Origin: Aldrovandia affinis
Taxonomy: Eukaryota; Chordata; Actinopteri; Notacanthiformes; Halosauridae
Reading direction: 5' to 3'
DNA: 64,000 bases
Assembly: GCA_029706075.1 (NCBI GenBank)
Contig: JAINUG010000138.1
Span: 1,674,001-1,738,000 of the forward strand
Shown here: in pieces, positions 41,031 through 52,589 of the stretch
Numbering within the stretch: position 1 is the first letter of the stretch
How the letters are laid out: every line of letters starts with the position of its first letter
Made by a program: the position numbers and the translations under genes
Notes under the pieces: model-generated
Databases searched by the model: none
What the model was told of the DNA's origin: nothing
Seen by the model: only the letters and a program-made list of their open reading frames with translations

Positions 41031-42099
41031 ATGGCTTTTGTCACAGTTTGTCATGCTGGAGCAGAATATTGGAGACCCCCGGAGAATGGTACAGTAAGTC
41101 CGATCAAATGGATCCAAAATAAACATTTACTCAAATATGCTACACACTAATGTCATACTGATGAAATGCATTATGGGCATAGTTCAAATGTCCTTGGGGA
41201 TGTAATTTTTTCCCCCACGCATGAAACGCTATTCTGTCTCACCTTATTCCAGTGGTTTCACGTCACCATTTTACATAATTATCAAGAGTTGGCAAAAGCC
41301 TGCTGTACAATTAAACTTGTTTGCATATATGTGTATCAAGACATCTCCTTGGATTTAATCTTCCTGATTAATTTTAATAATTAAACAGCATACGTATATT
41401 TATAAGAACATAATGTTTAACAAAGTCTTTGGTAACTCTTGTTACTAAATTTAGCTTTTTCCCCCAAATGGAAGCCCATGAGATGCAGATAACTGGCTTT
41501 AAACTGTTACTTAGATTTAGACTGTCACGAATCAGTTTTTGATTGTTATTCATCAACATTTTACATTAAACAATCTTAGTTAAACCAAAGTGATAAAAGT
41601 ATTTGATAATACACGTGACAAACAGATATGAGAACAGTTTACATTTATTTGTTATACTAGAATTTAAATGATTTTATGTGAGATTCATAAAATGACACTA
41701 TCACATTAGGTTTGATCAATTTAATTGGAGACACTTGAGACAATAGCTAGTGAGTGATGCTTATTTCAATTGGAATGTTTTAAATTGAAACAGGGTCAGT
41801 GTAATAATTAAATAACTGTAGGTTATCTGTTTCCTCTATGTATTGTTCATTTGTCTGCCTCTCATTTATTCCGACCAGCTAGGGGAGATTTGAAAGCATC
41901 GGATGTTACGTGCTCATGGAGCACTGTGAAATGCCTTCTAAATATCAGCTCAAGAGGGCAGACTGGAGCTGCAGCAGTAACTCTGACTCATAAACAGTTC
42001 CTCCCATACAAGATCCCTGTGAGGAGTCTCAATTCTTACAACAAAAGGAGGAAAACAATATATTTTTTACTGCAGTCATAATGTACCCATCACCACACG
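41031..42099. other. No gene seen
   Basis: AT-rich DNA with short, patternless ORFs and no repeat ends recognised. Confidence 0.4.
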
Positions 42100-42700
42100 G
42101 TGACACGTATTGAATTCAGCAGCGACGCTCATTTGAATGACTTTTATCAACTGTTCCTTCACCCTCCTTTAATAATGACTTGGATGTTAATACTGTTACA
42201 AAAATGCATACTATTTCACACATAGTTGATAAGTTGCGTCGTGGACAGGGAATTAGGAGAGCTATGGCTTTGTGATCTGTGGCAGCTGTTCTCGTGCCAT
42301 TTACGAATTCGGTCACGTCATGATTTAGCATTGACGAAAGAGTATCCGTCAGCTAAATTACTAGAGGATCGGTGCTTGTAGCTTCTCTTAAATATTGAGA
42401 CCAAAAGCTTGACGGGGGAGGTGGGTGGAGGGAGACTGGTTCCACAATTAATTGGCTCGTTTATGAACGGGCTCGTCATTTGTCTCTCAATACCGTCCGT
42501 AAGGTGAGAGGCCGACCCAAGTGCGGAGCTGTGTGTCTTGAAGGAGGTCTCGGGCAGCGATCCAAGGCGCAATTAAAGCAAACTAAAGCCCCCTTCGCAA
42601 ATGAGAATCCATCACGGATGATAGGCCTACATCAAATGTCAGGGACGTTTTGTCTTGTGATAGTTACAGTTCTGTTCCATGAACATCAGTAATACAGGGA
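42100..42700. promoter_or_regulatory. Candidate conserved non-coding element or distal regulatory DNA
   Basis: This is non-repetitive and less AT-rich than its surroundings. It has homeodomain-type sites (CACAATTAATTGGCTCG, GCGCAATTAAAGC) and several CpG-containing motifs (AATACCGTCCGTAAGG). It lies about 4.3 kb upstream of the lingo2 coding exon. The call is from texture alone. Confidence 0.3.
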
Positions 42701-42879
42701 CTGGAGAGAATTGTAGAAGCAGACAGCCGCACAGCGAAGTTCAAGGACTGTGTACTATTGCTTCTGCTGCTATTTATGTACTATGTATGCATCAGCGGCT
42801 CAACGGCACACCATAAAATAATAATAACATGCATTCAGGATCAATAGTCTCAGAAGAACCTAAACAAATAGGACTGTGT

Positions 42880-42940
42880 ATTATTAATTAATAATAGTAT
42901 TAATAATAGTATTATTATAATTATTATTATTGTGAACTGT
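42880..42940. repeat. TAATA/ATT-rich simple repeat
   Basis: Interspersed TTAATAATAG and ATTATTATTG units over about 55 bp. Confidence 0.7.
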
Positions 42941-43045
42941 TGTATGCATTGTATGCACACACCTGAAATCTGCTCACACCAATTACAGAATGTCAGTTGG
43001 TTCCACTGATTTTTAATGCCAAGTAATATGTATACTTGATGTATC

Positions 43046-43046
43046 G

Positions 43047-43078
<32 letters not shown>

Positions 43079-43079
43079 A

Positions 43080-43132
<53 letters not shown>
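43046..43132. repeat. (ATCT)n tetranucleotide microsatellite
   Basis: About 21 ATCT units run with one TATATC interruption near 43078. It is a likely length-polymorphic locus about 5.2 kb upstream of the lingo2 exon. Confidence 0.95.
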
Positions 43133-43299
43133 CTGACTGTCTCTGTATATAAACACTATGCATACATTAATTTCCACACACATTATCTGTTTTTCTCTTT
43201 TCCCACATTCCCCACATCATAGCAAGTTATTATGCAAATTACCCCAGGGTGTACTGTTTCTGGCTACTGGCATTGCAGTTATATTTTGAAAAAAAGCAC

Positions 43300-44100
43300 C
43301 CTTACACCGTTTTTAATCTGATAAACTGCACACAGTCATAAACGGAGGATGAATACCAGTCTGAAGATGTTCTCATTTCCCCAACCCGTGCCACTGAAGT
43401 ATATTGTACAAAAATGGAGAATAAAGCAGCCTGGACTTCAGAGCGAGGATGTAATTCACATAGCCACCCTGGAGAGAACACTTTAAGAAATGAGCAAAAG
43501 TCGCATGGCGCCGGTTTACTTTGCGCCTGTATGGCCGCACACACAAACTATTCTTGTATTTTTTAGTAATGTAAAATATGTATCTCTGATTAAAATAGAT
43601 AATTGAAGGGAACTAACCACAGAGACCTCAGTTCTGGCGTAAGGTAGTAGCCTACTTGGTCACGGTGAGGGAGACGCCTTTATCGCTTCCGCAGAAATGT
43701 AAGGGGGTGGGGGGAAGGGGTTTACTCGGATAAAATATCACAGCGAACGGGAGAGGCTTCAGATAAGGCTTTGTGTATGGAGAGAACGCGCTCGTGACTT
43801 GCTGTGAATGTGTGCAGAATCGCATTACAAAGTCATGTCACTTCCGCTGCTCAACCGATGGAGTAAAAGAGGATTAAATGCAACCGAAAACAAGAAAGCA
43901 CTGTGGTTTTGTTTCGCTATCCGTTCATCAACACAATTGAAAAAAAAATCAGCACCCATCTGACGACTAACGAATGGAATCAAGACAGGCCGATTACGCT
44001 GCAAGAATCTCTTTAATTCAGTAAAATAGGAGCTGTTTACCCATAGCTCCCCCCCCCAATCACCCACATAATCCTAGATATTTCACTGATCTATAAATCG
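43300..44100. promoter_or_regulatory. CpG-richer unique region, possible promoter or 5' exon area
   Basis: CpG dinucleotides are denser than nearby (ATGGCGCCGGTTTACTTTGC; GAGAACGCGCTCGTGACTTG; GACGCCTTTATCGCTTCCGC), and no transposon signature is present. It could host a lingo2 5' exon or promoter, since the coding exon has an upstream splice acceptor. I cannot identify a donor site or transcription start with confidence. Confidence 0.25.
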
Positions 44101-46490
44101 GCAAAGATAGCGCATTCATTGAAAGAATCTGAAGCTCCTGCAGCTGTGATATTTTGTTCATTAGGGTTAATTTATTAAAGGTAAAACCTGCTAACTACAT
44201 TTGTTGACTTGATAGGAATAACTATTTAGTAAGATTATAGGCTACTGTAGATGTACAATACATACATAGGCTACATACTGTACATACATGCTGTATATTA
44301 AATACAAGTTTCATTCCCCAAACAGCATACATTTGCAGACTTTGCAGAGATTAGCTATTTAGGCACTAAATACAGATGAGAAATGCTGTATTTATGAGGT
44401 GTGGGCTGCAGAATCTATGCAATCTGAACATAAACCAGCATATAAAATCTTCAGGCATTACAGTGCTGGCTTTTTTTCCACTAAAATCATTAGAAATAAT
44501 AATAATAATAAAAAACTCAGATTGTGGATCATTAATTTCCACCAGAAAGCCTTGCAATAACGGATACCACTAAAATGGCTGATGGAGGGTCATAACATTG
44601 ATTGATTTAGGCAATTTACTGTAGAGATAGTTTCCTGTAAGAGATGTTTGTACATAGACAAGTCCATTTAGCCCTCCAGGATTTTATTGTAACATTCATT
44701 TAAAGGGGCACACCAGTCAAAATCTATCATTTGATATGTTTTATAATATGTATGAAACATTACCTTGACAACTCAGGACAATGCTTCCAATGCGCAGTTA
44801 GCCTAAAGCTGAACGTCATACTGACACGATTACATAACTAACAAACTAATGCATCTCTGAGCTATTTCAGATAGTGGAAGAAGGGGATATTCTGAAACAA
44901 TGAAACATTCAACATAAAGACCAGTGTACACCTAGCTTGTACACTCAGGCAGAGGGCTGTAGTTGTGTTGTCAATGCGTAATGCTCAGATGGTAGTGTTA
45001 ATCCAGGATTGAGGTGTGCATTATGGCATGTCCAAATCCATTCATGTACTTGTATGACAAGAGATGGTAGTGCACCTGTGGCACAGCTGTAAAATATGTT
45101 TGTTTAAGAAGAATAAATAACCTGTGGGTGTGGTGAGGGTTTGGTTCATTATGGCCAATCAGATCATCAGTTTCCCGCCTCCCCTTTAAAACCTTCGCAA
45201 TTACAACTGGCAATTTTGTTATGTCTGACAGAAAGCAAGCGTCAAAGTTAGCTAAGAGCAAGTTATAAGCTTTGATTTCACTACAATAAAATGGAGTACA
45301 TAATTGGATTGTGTATCGCAGCCATACTAGATGAAAGTAACGTGCGTGTGTATCAGTTTTAAACTGATACAGGAAACTGATGTAGTTGTCAGTGAGTACA
45401 CAGTAGTACACTGTATGTCAATATTCTGCACTCTAATAGCACACTGTGTGTAAATATTCTGCACCTTAATAGTACCCCCTATGTGAATTGTGTTTCTCTT
45501 TGTGAATGCAGCCACTGTGTAGCATTAGATGTTGCTGGGTCAAGGTTATTGTGTGTTCATTCCAATGGTGCTTCATGCCAGCTAGATGAGACGGTGAGAA
45601 AACTGATTTTTCAGAAATCTATTGCAGATAAAGGAGCAAAGCAGAACAGACATCTCCCATGCATTCCATTACTCTCTCTCTCTTTTCTCTCTCTCTCCCT
45701 CCCCCTTGTCTGTTTTAATAACTATTCATTAATAGAAACGTATCCCTTATATCATTATTACCACCAAAATAAGAAAATCTCTTCTGCAGCTGTTTTAACA
45801 TTTTAATGAACATATACACCATAAGTTATGCCTGACTAACATTCATCATCAACAGGGCTGATTGGCAGGTCATTTACTGTTAAAGTCATATGTCAATAGC
45901 AGATCTAGCCACCACTGGAACCAATAGAGCCTGCCCAAGACTGGGCCACTCACTAGTCTCTGAGCCCTCAATGCCCAGCCTGGTCTCATTCCCATCGTGT
46001 CAATATGGTCAGACATCAATCTTAGGTTTCAAAGATTTTCTAAATTATGATTTTCACATATCCCTACCTACCCCCCCCAAATATCTGACTGCAAATGTTG
46101 GCTTTATCACAAAACTGTCACTTTTTAAGTATAATGGTCAGCCATATTAGGAACCTGATATCATGCCCTATGCATCGATAGGTTGCCATCTTACCACAGT
46201 GATGCCAAGGGATGAGGCCAGATTGCAATGTCACACATCCTCCCAGCTCAACTTACTCAGCGTGAAAGAGGAGGCCGCGTGGTAACCATCACACTATTGG
46301 CTCATTCCCAGGGTGTCCGCCAAAGGGTGTTGATGACGGCAGTGAGCACTACTGAGAAACAGGTGCCTGTGTAGTCATCTGGCCTGCAGAATCCTCCTCA
46401 TAGCTCAACTGCTGCAGCGTGGGCTGCACGGAACTGCAGTTCCTGAGGTGGTGGAAGTGGCATTGTGAAAATGGTCATTAAAATGTAAGG
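44101..46490. other. 2.4-kb stretch, possibly a decayed unclassified transposon in part
   Basis: There is no clear gene. Overlapping ORFs at 44998-45411 (minus) and 45483-45806 (plus) have no recognised domain. GGGGCACACCAGTCAAAATC near 44705 and TATCAGTTTTAAACTGATA (a perfect palindrome at 45352-45370) are the only distinctive sequences. Confidence 0.35.
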
Positions 46491-46843
46491 GGCGTAGCGG
46501 TCTAACGCACCATATTTTGGCTGGTCCGATACGGTCTGTGCTGCCTGTCAGGGACGCAGTTCGAAACCTGCATCTCTAACAGACCGGCCCTGGTCATCAG
46601 CCCCGAACGGGGGCGGCACTTGGCTGTCCACCCCAGGCGGAGGGGGGAAGGGGGAGGGTGAGCCGGCTCGATTCCGCTGTGAAGCAGAATAAGGAGTCTC
46701 CAGAAAGTGGGTGGGCGAATTCCGTTTCGAAGGAAGCAGAGTTTGCTGCCCTCAGAGAATTAGCAGTGGACTCGAGTGGGGAGGGTAAAATCAAAATAAA
46801 TAGAGGGTGTAATTGGCTACCAAATTGGGAAAAAAATAAAAAG
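46491..46843 (+). mobile_element. SINE (family S1), copy 3
   Basis: It has a head GGGGCGTAGCGGTCTAACGC, a B box AGTTCGAAACC, a GC-rich body (CCCCGAACGGGGGCGGCACT) and a tail AATAGAGGGTGTAATTGGCT followed by A-rich sequence. Of the copies here it is closest to an intact tRNA-like promoter. The ORFs on both strands within it are by-products. Confidence 0.85.
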
Positions 46844-47229
46844 GTATGTAGCTGGTAATGTTGTGAATCTTGCGCATTCAAGGTATTACATGCACGTCCA
46901 AATTGTAAAGGTGCGAGGCCAATAAAGAAAACAGATTCTCACATATTCTCCAAAATGAGCGCAGCCAACTTCAGTTTCTTTTCAGTTTGCAGTCATTATT
47001 TATGCAGCTAATGCAGGCAGACCACAAGCACCCAGTGGACTCACTGTTTTGCATTGAGTTGGGGAAATACCCTATTGTGTGAAGCCCTCCCTCCCTCCCT
47101 GAGTCAATTGAGTATTGCCTTGCAGCACCTGCCAGTCAGGGTCAGCACTAGCATGATCAGGGTTCAACTTTGGACCATGGCTGCATCACTATACTGGCGA
47201 CTAGTGATTTAGCTTGATGCACCACATAC
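46844..47229. other. No gene seen
   Basis: Unique-looking sequence with a CCCTCCCTCCCT run near 47090. Confidence 0.35.
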
Positions 47230-47251
47230 AATATATATATATATATATATG

Positions 47252-47832
47252 GATCTTGGTAGTGGACTCAGACATTTGAACACCACTGTATATACTTGTA
47301 GTCCACTACCAAGATCTGTTCGTTTTCATCATTCATGAAAAAATAACATTTTTACTCAGGAGAACAATTTGACCTCTAACTACTTCACTAAGCTCTACTG
47401 ACATAATTACAAACAGCTGCAAAAACTTTTGCAAAGGAAATGTCCTTATTCAAGATTAAAGCACCTGCAGTAGCAACAAGAACACATATAATAGGACCAT
47501 ATTAATTACATCAATATCTGGTATTAATTGTTACAAGACCAAAACAACTCGCACTGTGTATTAGGAGTGTCCTTGTATTACAATTTAAATTAAAAATAAG
47601 GTGTCACAACATTTTCAGGAAATGAAAGGCAATGGTGTGCAAACAAAATATTTATAGATATTTCAATTTCATACCATCCTTTTTCAAACAAACAATTTTT
47701 TTATTTGTATCAGTGTTAATGACATTCTTGAATAACAAATACCACATGACTAAAAAGTTTGTGTTAGTTTTCAATGAACAATGAAAACAAACATATTTTG
47801 GTAGTGGACTCAGATCTTTGGACCCCACTGTA
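47252..47832. mobile_element. Mariner-type MITE with palindromic left junction
   Basis: The right terminus ends GATCTTTGGACCCCACTG followed by TA. The left arm begins in AGTCCACTACCAAGATCTG (47300), the inverted match. Just before it, a second inverted terminus (GATCTTGGTAGTGGACT, 47252-47268, through ACACCACTGTA) makes a head-to-head pair. The internal part has no coding capacity. The right 220 bp are repeated inverted at 50249-50468. Confidence 0.7.
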
Positions 47833-47838
47833 TATACG

Positions 47839-47845
<7 letters not shown>

Positions 47846-47890
<45 letters not shown>
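47846..47890. repeat. (GT)n microsatellite
   Basis: About 22 GT units directly follow the MITE terminus and its TACGTATATA flank. Confidence 0.9.
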
Positions 47891-47893
<3 letters not shown>

Positions 47894-49039
47894 ATATAGC
47901 AGTGGCAGCTGGTGAACTGGAAACATGAGGCACAAACCTTACCTTTAAACCAATCATTACTCTCCTTTCCTTTGCATGATCAAACAATTAATTAATTAAA
48001 TAAACAATACCAATTAGGATAATGATTACCAACTGTATTTTGTGACAGCATTATTTTTCTGCATTATAGCCTTATGCCGCATTTTCTTACCATTTTTATC
48101 TTTGTTCTCTGTCTGAGTTCAGGGAATATTGATGACGGGGCTATTAAACGGAATTACATGTCTTAATCTGATCTGTAATGTTTGTGCAGTTTAAACACTC
48201 GGGAAACAGCACAACATTTCTGAAGGTTGTTTGTTAACCTTTATTGCACATTGCAATCAAAGCAGATGCAATGCACTTTTAAGGAGTGGATTTCCTCTTT
48301 AATTTATTACATCAATTTTACTTTGTCTCATTATTTGCATTCTATTATGTGATGTCACGTTGTAGCATTCTCTTTCTACACGTCCTTTTAGAGAATGCAG
48401 ATGACAATATGGGGTTTAATTGAGTTAAATCATTTCTAATAATAGGCTACACTTTTAACTTAAATCTGAACGAGTATGACATTACATAGTTAGTATTATA
48501 TTTCTCTATGAATTGACCTCAAAGTGGACAGCAGATGTTCTGTCCTTAGTCTACCTTAAAGAAATTGGTTTTTAAGGAACAATCACAGCTGAAGTGCTCA
48601 AGAAAATATGAAATGCAGACAACTGGCTGATTTGCGTCCTGAGGACACAGAAATCTCCCTGTGGGAAAATATGCTGCTGTGCATATATTATATTATATCT
48701 AAATAGTTATAAATTATTCCTGCATTTCCACTCTGGGCTTGTGGATTTGAGCACAGGTACTGAATTCCGCAACAAGAAATGATGCACTAATTTCTTGCTC
48801 AGAAAATTACATTTTCCTTCCACACACTAGAATGTGTTTTTAGTTTATTTAATAGTGTGCTCAGTTGAGCTAGGTGAGTCATTAAAGGAGAATTTGGGCC
48901 ATATCGCATTTTTGAGTATGTTTTTCTTCATCCTTATTGTAGAATGAATGCAGCTGTATATACATATTTTTGCAGGTATGAGAACGATTCAACAAATAAA
49001 GCAAAATACATACATTCAATGACCTCTATTATTTATAAA
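47891..49039. other. No gene seen
   Basis: 1.1 kb of AT-rich DNA without recognisable repeats or ORFs. Confidence 0.4.
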
Positions 49040-50200
49040 CAGGTAACTGCCAAAATAAAGTTAACACTACAGTAGGTGAGGGATCCACTAAATGGCTGCA
49101 GTACCGTGAGTGGCCATCGTGGCTTTTGCTGTATGCTTTGGGCCATTGTCCTGCTGGAATATAAATCTTCTCTCAAGTCCCTGGTCTCTTGCAGACTGCA
49201 TGCAGCAGGTTTATCTCCAAGATTTGTTTATATCTTGTGGCATCTATTTTGCCCTCTATTTTGACAAGTTTCCCAGTCTCTGAAGCAGAGAAGCATCCCC
49301 ATAGCATTAGGTTCCCGCCACCATGAATCACAGTAGGGATAGTGTTCTTGGGATGATGCAAATTGTTAGGCTTGCACCAAACATAGCACCTAACATTGAT
49401 GCAAAAAAGTTCAGTCTTGGTCTCCTTAGACAAGAGAATCTTTCTCCACTTGGTTTGAGAGTCTCACACATGCTTCCTGGCAAGTTCTAGGCATTTTCTT
49501 CAACAATAATTATTTTTGCCATCCTCTCATAAAGCGCAGATTTGTGAACTGCCTGGGCTATTGTTGTCCCATGGACAGTTTCTCCTATCTCTACAATGGG
49601 AGACTCTAACTCCACCAGAGTTACCATAGGCTGCTTGGTGGCCTCCCTCACAAGTGCACTTCTCGCACCGATGTTGGAAGACGGCCTGTTCTAATTCTCA
49701 TTTGTGCCATTTTCTCAACTGTCAAATTCACATTTGTGCCACATTCTCTCCATTTCTTTATGATGGACTTAACGGTGCTTCAGGGGACATTCAAAGTATT
49801 TGAAATCGTATATCCTTCCCCTGATTGGTGCTACCAAGTACCTATTCTCGGATTTGCTTTGAATGTTATTTGTTCTTATTTGGAAACACACAAACTGTGG
49901 CACACAGACAGGTTTATAATTTTGAAACACCTTAATTGTACACAGGTGCACTCCTATCAAATAATTATGTGACATCTGAAGACAATTTATTGCACCAGAG
50001 TTTATTTATTTAGGTGTCTTAAAAAAGGGTGAATACTTATGCAATCAAATATTGTCTGCTTTTTATTTGTAATTAATTAAGAAAAAGCTTTTGAGTTGTT
50101 TTTTATTTGACATTATAAAGTATTTTGTGTTGATCAGTGGCGTGGCAATAAATCCCAATTAAATCTATTTTGATTCCATGAAGTAAGAAAATAATTACTA
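49040..50200 (-). mobile_element. Tc1 transposon G, composite
   Basis: CAGGTAACTGCCAAAATAAAG at 49040 is the terminus type of copy C, but after about 60 bp the sequence becomes a different Tc1 family. That family runs to the right arm TTTTGATTCCATGAAGTAAG near 50170, shared with copy E. The transposase remnant is on the minus strand. The two-family left end suggests a junction or nested insertion. Confidence 0.7.
49130..49780 (-). pseudogene. Tc1 transposase remnant of copy G
   Basis: ORF 49173-49433 (minus) reads [20 protein letters not shown] and then [20 protein letters not shown] and [15 protein letters not shown]. This is the central Tc1 block ('SDETK.ELF...HGGGS.M.WGCFS..GTG.L..IEG'). 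Regions upstream of it (49440-49780) correspond to the DNA-binding half but are not in one frame. Downstream the conserved PDLNPIE block is missing because the left part is replaced. Confidence 0.8.
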
Positions 50201-50225
50201 TAATAATACTCATTATACCAATTGT

Positions 50226-50255
50226 ATGTGTATATATATATATATATATATATAC
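50226..50255. repeat. (TA)n microsatellite
   Basis: A TA run of about 22 bp at the outer edge of the inverted MITE copy. Confidence 0.8.
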
Positions 50256-50468
50256 GTATATACAGTGGGGTCCAAAGATCTGAGTCCACTACCAAAATAT
50301 GTTTGTTTTCATTGTTCATTGAAAACTAACACAAACTTTTTAGTCATGTGGTATTTGTTATTCAAGAATGTCATTAACACTGATACAAATAAAAAAATTG
50401 TTTGTTTGAAAAAGGATGGTATGAAATTGAAATATCTATAAATATTTTGTTTGCACACCATTGCCTTT
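50249..50468. mobile_element. Inverted 220-bp copy of the MITE right half
   Basis: By direct reading it is the exact reverse complement of 47625-47844, including about ten bases outside the transposon terminus (TACGTATATA before CAGTGGGG). The copy stops at a SINE fragment. The 65-residue stretch shared by the ORFs at 47652-47987 and 50226-50441 is a result of this identity. Confidence 0.9.
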
Positions 50469-50593
50469 GGTTGACGACCAGGGCCGGTCTGGTAGAGACG
50501 CTAGTATCGGACCGCGTCCCTGACAGGCAGCGCACACCATATCAGACCAGCCAAAATATAGTGCGTTAGACCGATACGCTATCCGCCGCCCCC
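50469..50593 (-). mobile_element. SINE (family S1), head fragment
   Basis: On the minus strand it reads GGCGGCGGATAGCGTATCGG...CGCTGCCTGTCAGGGACGCG and stops after the CCAGACCGGCCCTGGTCGTC block. It is therefore the first third of S1 without the tail. It abuts the MITE copy on one side and Tc1 K on the other with no gap. Confidence 0.8.
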
Positions 50594-51905
50594 ACAGTGC
50601 CCCTTTAAGGTCTACATCTCGGCTCAAAAATGTCACCTTTTGTTGCCTTACAAGTCAGAAATTAAAACATTAAATCTGACTTTTTACCCTACAAATTCCA
50701 AGTGAAAATTCTTCACTTTCTAACTATTGATTAAAAAGGAAAAACAAGAATAACTTGGATTGATAAGTCTACCCCATGCTTATCATACCAACTGTAAACT
50801 AGTTCAGAGGTAACCAATCATCTTCCAGATCACAGACCAAGGTAATTGGCCTCCACCTGTGATTCTGATTAATTCAAAATACAATAAACTGTTCCTTGAG
50901 GATTCCACTGCTGGGTAGTGCATTTCAGAGTAAAGAATCGATCATGAGCAACAAGGAGCTTTCAAAAGAACTCTGGGATAAAGTTGTGGAAAGGCACATA
51001 TCAGGAAATGGGTATAGAAAGATTTAAAAGACCTTAACTAGCCCTTGGAGCATGGTCCATAATTATGAAGTGGAGGAGACAGAGTTATCAATGTGTGCAT
51101 GGGTCAAGCAAGTCCACAATCAGTCCCGTTCAAGGCATGCAAAAAAACACTTGTGGCAAAAAGTGTTGTGGTCAGATATTAATAAGATATAAATGCAAAA
51201 CAATACATTTGGTGAAAACCCAATACAGGACATCACCCAAAGAACACCGTCCTACTGTAAAGTATGGTGGTGGCAGCATTCTCTTATGGGAGTGTTTCTC
51301 GTCAGCAGGGACTGGGTCACTTGTCAGAATAGAAGGGATAATGGATGAGGCAAAATACATTAAATTATTGAGGAACACCTGCTGCCCTCTGCAAGAAAAC
51401 TGAAATTGGGAAGGAGGTTCACCTTTCAGCATGACAATGACCTAAAGCACACAGCTAAAGCAACAGTGGAGTGACTAAAAAACAAAAAGGCGAATATCCT
51501 TGAGTGGCTTAGTCAGAGCCCTGACCTAAATCCTATTGAAAATGTGTGGAATGACTTGAAGAGTGCAATTCATCAATGGTCACCACGCAATCTGACTGAG
51601 CTTGAACAGTTCTGTAAGGAAGAATGGGCAAACGTTGTCCAATCTAGGTGTGCAAAGCTGATAGACATATCCAAACAGACTCATGGCTGTAATTCAAGCA
51701 AAGGGTGCTTCTACCAAGTACTAACCCAAGTTATTCTATAATTTTTTTATTTTTTATTAATGTTCCTAAAATTTTTAGAATTTGTTTTTAATTGGAAGTT
51801 GTAGGGGGAAATGTGCAAATAAAGCTGGAACAAGTCAATTTAATATGTTTTAATTTCAGGCTGTAAGACAACAAAGTTGAAATTTGAGACCGGGTGTACA
51901 CAGTG
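50594..51905 (+). mobile_element. Tc1 transposon K (same family as J, opposite orientation)
   Basis: The left terminus CAGTGCCCCTTTAAGGTCTA and the arm AAAATGTCACCTTTTGTTGCC match the right end of J inverted. The right arm reaches TTTCAGGCTGTAAGACAACA but the final terminus is eroded. The transposase is on the plus strand. Confidence 0.8.
50943..51740 (+). pseudogene. Tc1 transposase remnant of copy K
   Basis: It starts MSNKELSKELWDKVVERHI-like near 50943. ORF 51065-51403 carries HRPTVKYGGGSILLWECFSS and GTGSLVRIEGIMD. A further frame near 51500-51545 reads [20 protein letters not shown], containing the terminal catalytic block. ORF 51544-51741 continues to the C-terminus. Frameshifts and a shortened DNA-binding half inactivate it, but all major blocks are recognisable. 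Confidence 0.8.
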
Positions 51906-51921
51906 TGTGTGTGTGTGTGTA
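51900..51921. repeat. (GT)n microsatellite
   Basis: A short GT run at the right edge of Tc1 K. Confidence 0.8.
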
Positions 51922-52589
51922 TGCGTATATATGTATAGGAGCTGTGTTCTAAGCGAGAAGTTTCTGTTAGTCTTCCACAACCTCTTTTTAGATTGAGCTT
52001 AACTTTTGTGCTGGTGGGGGGGGTCTACTGATTTTCAAAAATAAATTCAAATGCATACCACATTTAAAAATTATTGTATTTTGCATTCATTTGACAAAGC
52101 TGACATTTTCTTGATCTATTAATCACATAAATTATGTGGTGTTGTTTTATTTGATTTACTTATTTTTTCACATGGAGCCTTGGTCTTACTTAAGAAGGTA
52201 TCTACTACCAACATGTACTGCAGTGGCTACAACTTCCCAGAAATAATTGTTGAGCACATTCTTACCAGTAAATAAATCCAAGGATTACAATGTTACACCC
52301 CACATTTCAGATTAGAAAAGTAGCATTAGACTTTTGAGAGGATTTGAGAACCCTCCCAAACACAATTATGAACACAATTCACTATATTCCCCTGTAGCAC
52401 TGGGGACTTATGAAAGCTTACAATGTGCAAATCACAGAAAATAAAATATAGAAAGAAGTTGTGCTACAAATTGTGAATTTAATCTTGAGTTTTGGATAGC
52501 ATCTCCTACCACCCCAAACTGGGCCAAATGAGACTAATCCAACATCTATTTGGAGGATGCAAAGGCATTCAGACAATGTTAGGTCAAGC
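51922..52589. other. No gene seen
   Basis: AT-rich DNA. The last 90 bp may be the outer arm of Tc1 copy I. Confidence 0.35.

Noticed and set aside
45352..45370. Perfect 19-base palindrome as an operator or transposon end
   Set aside because: There is no partner repeat or target duplication, and short AT-rich palindromes arise by chance.
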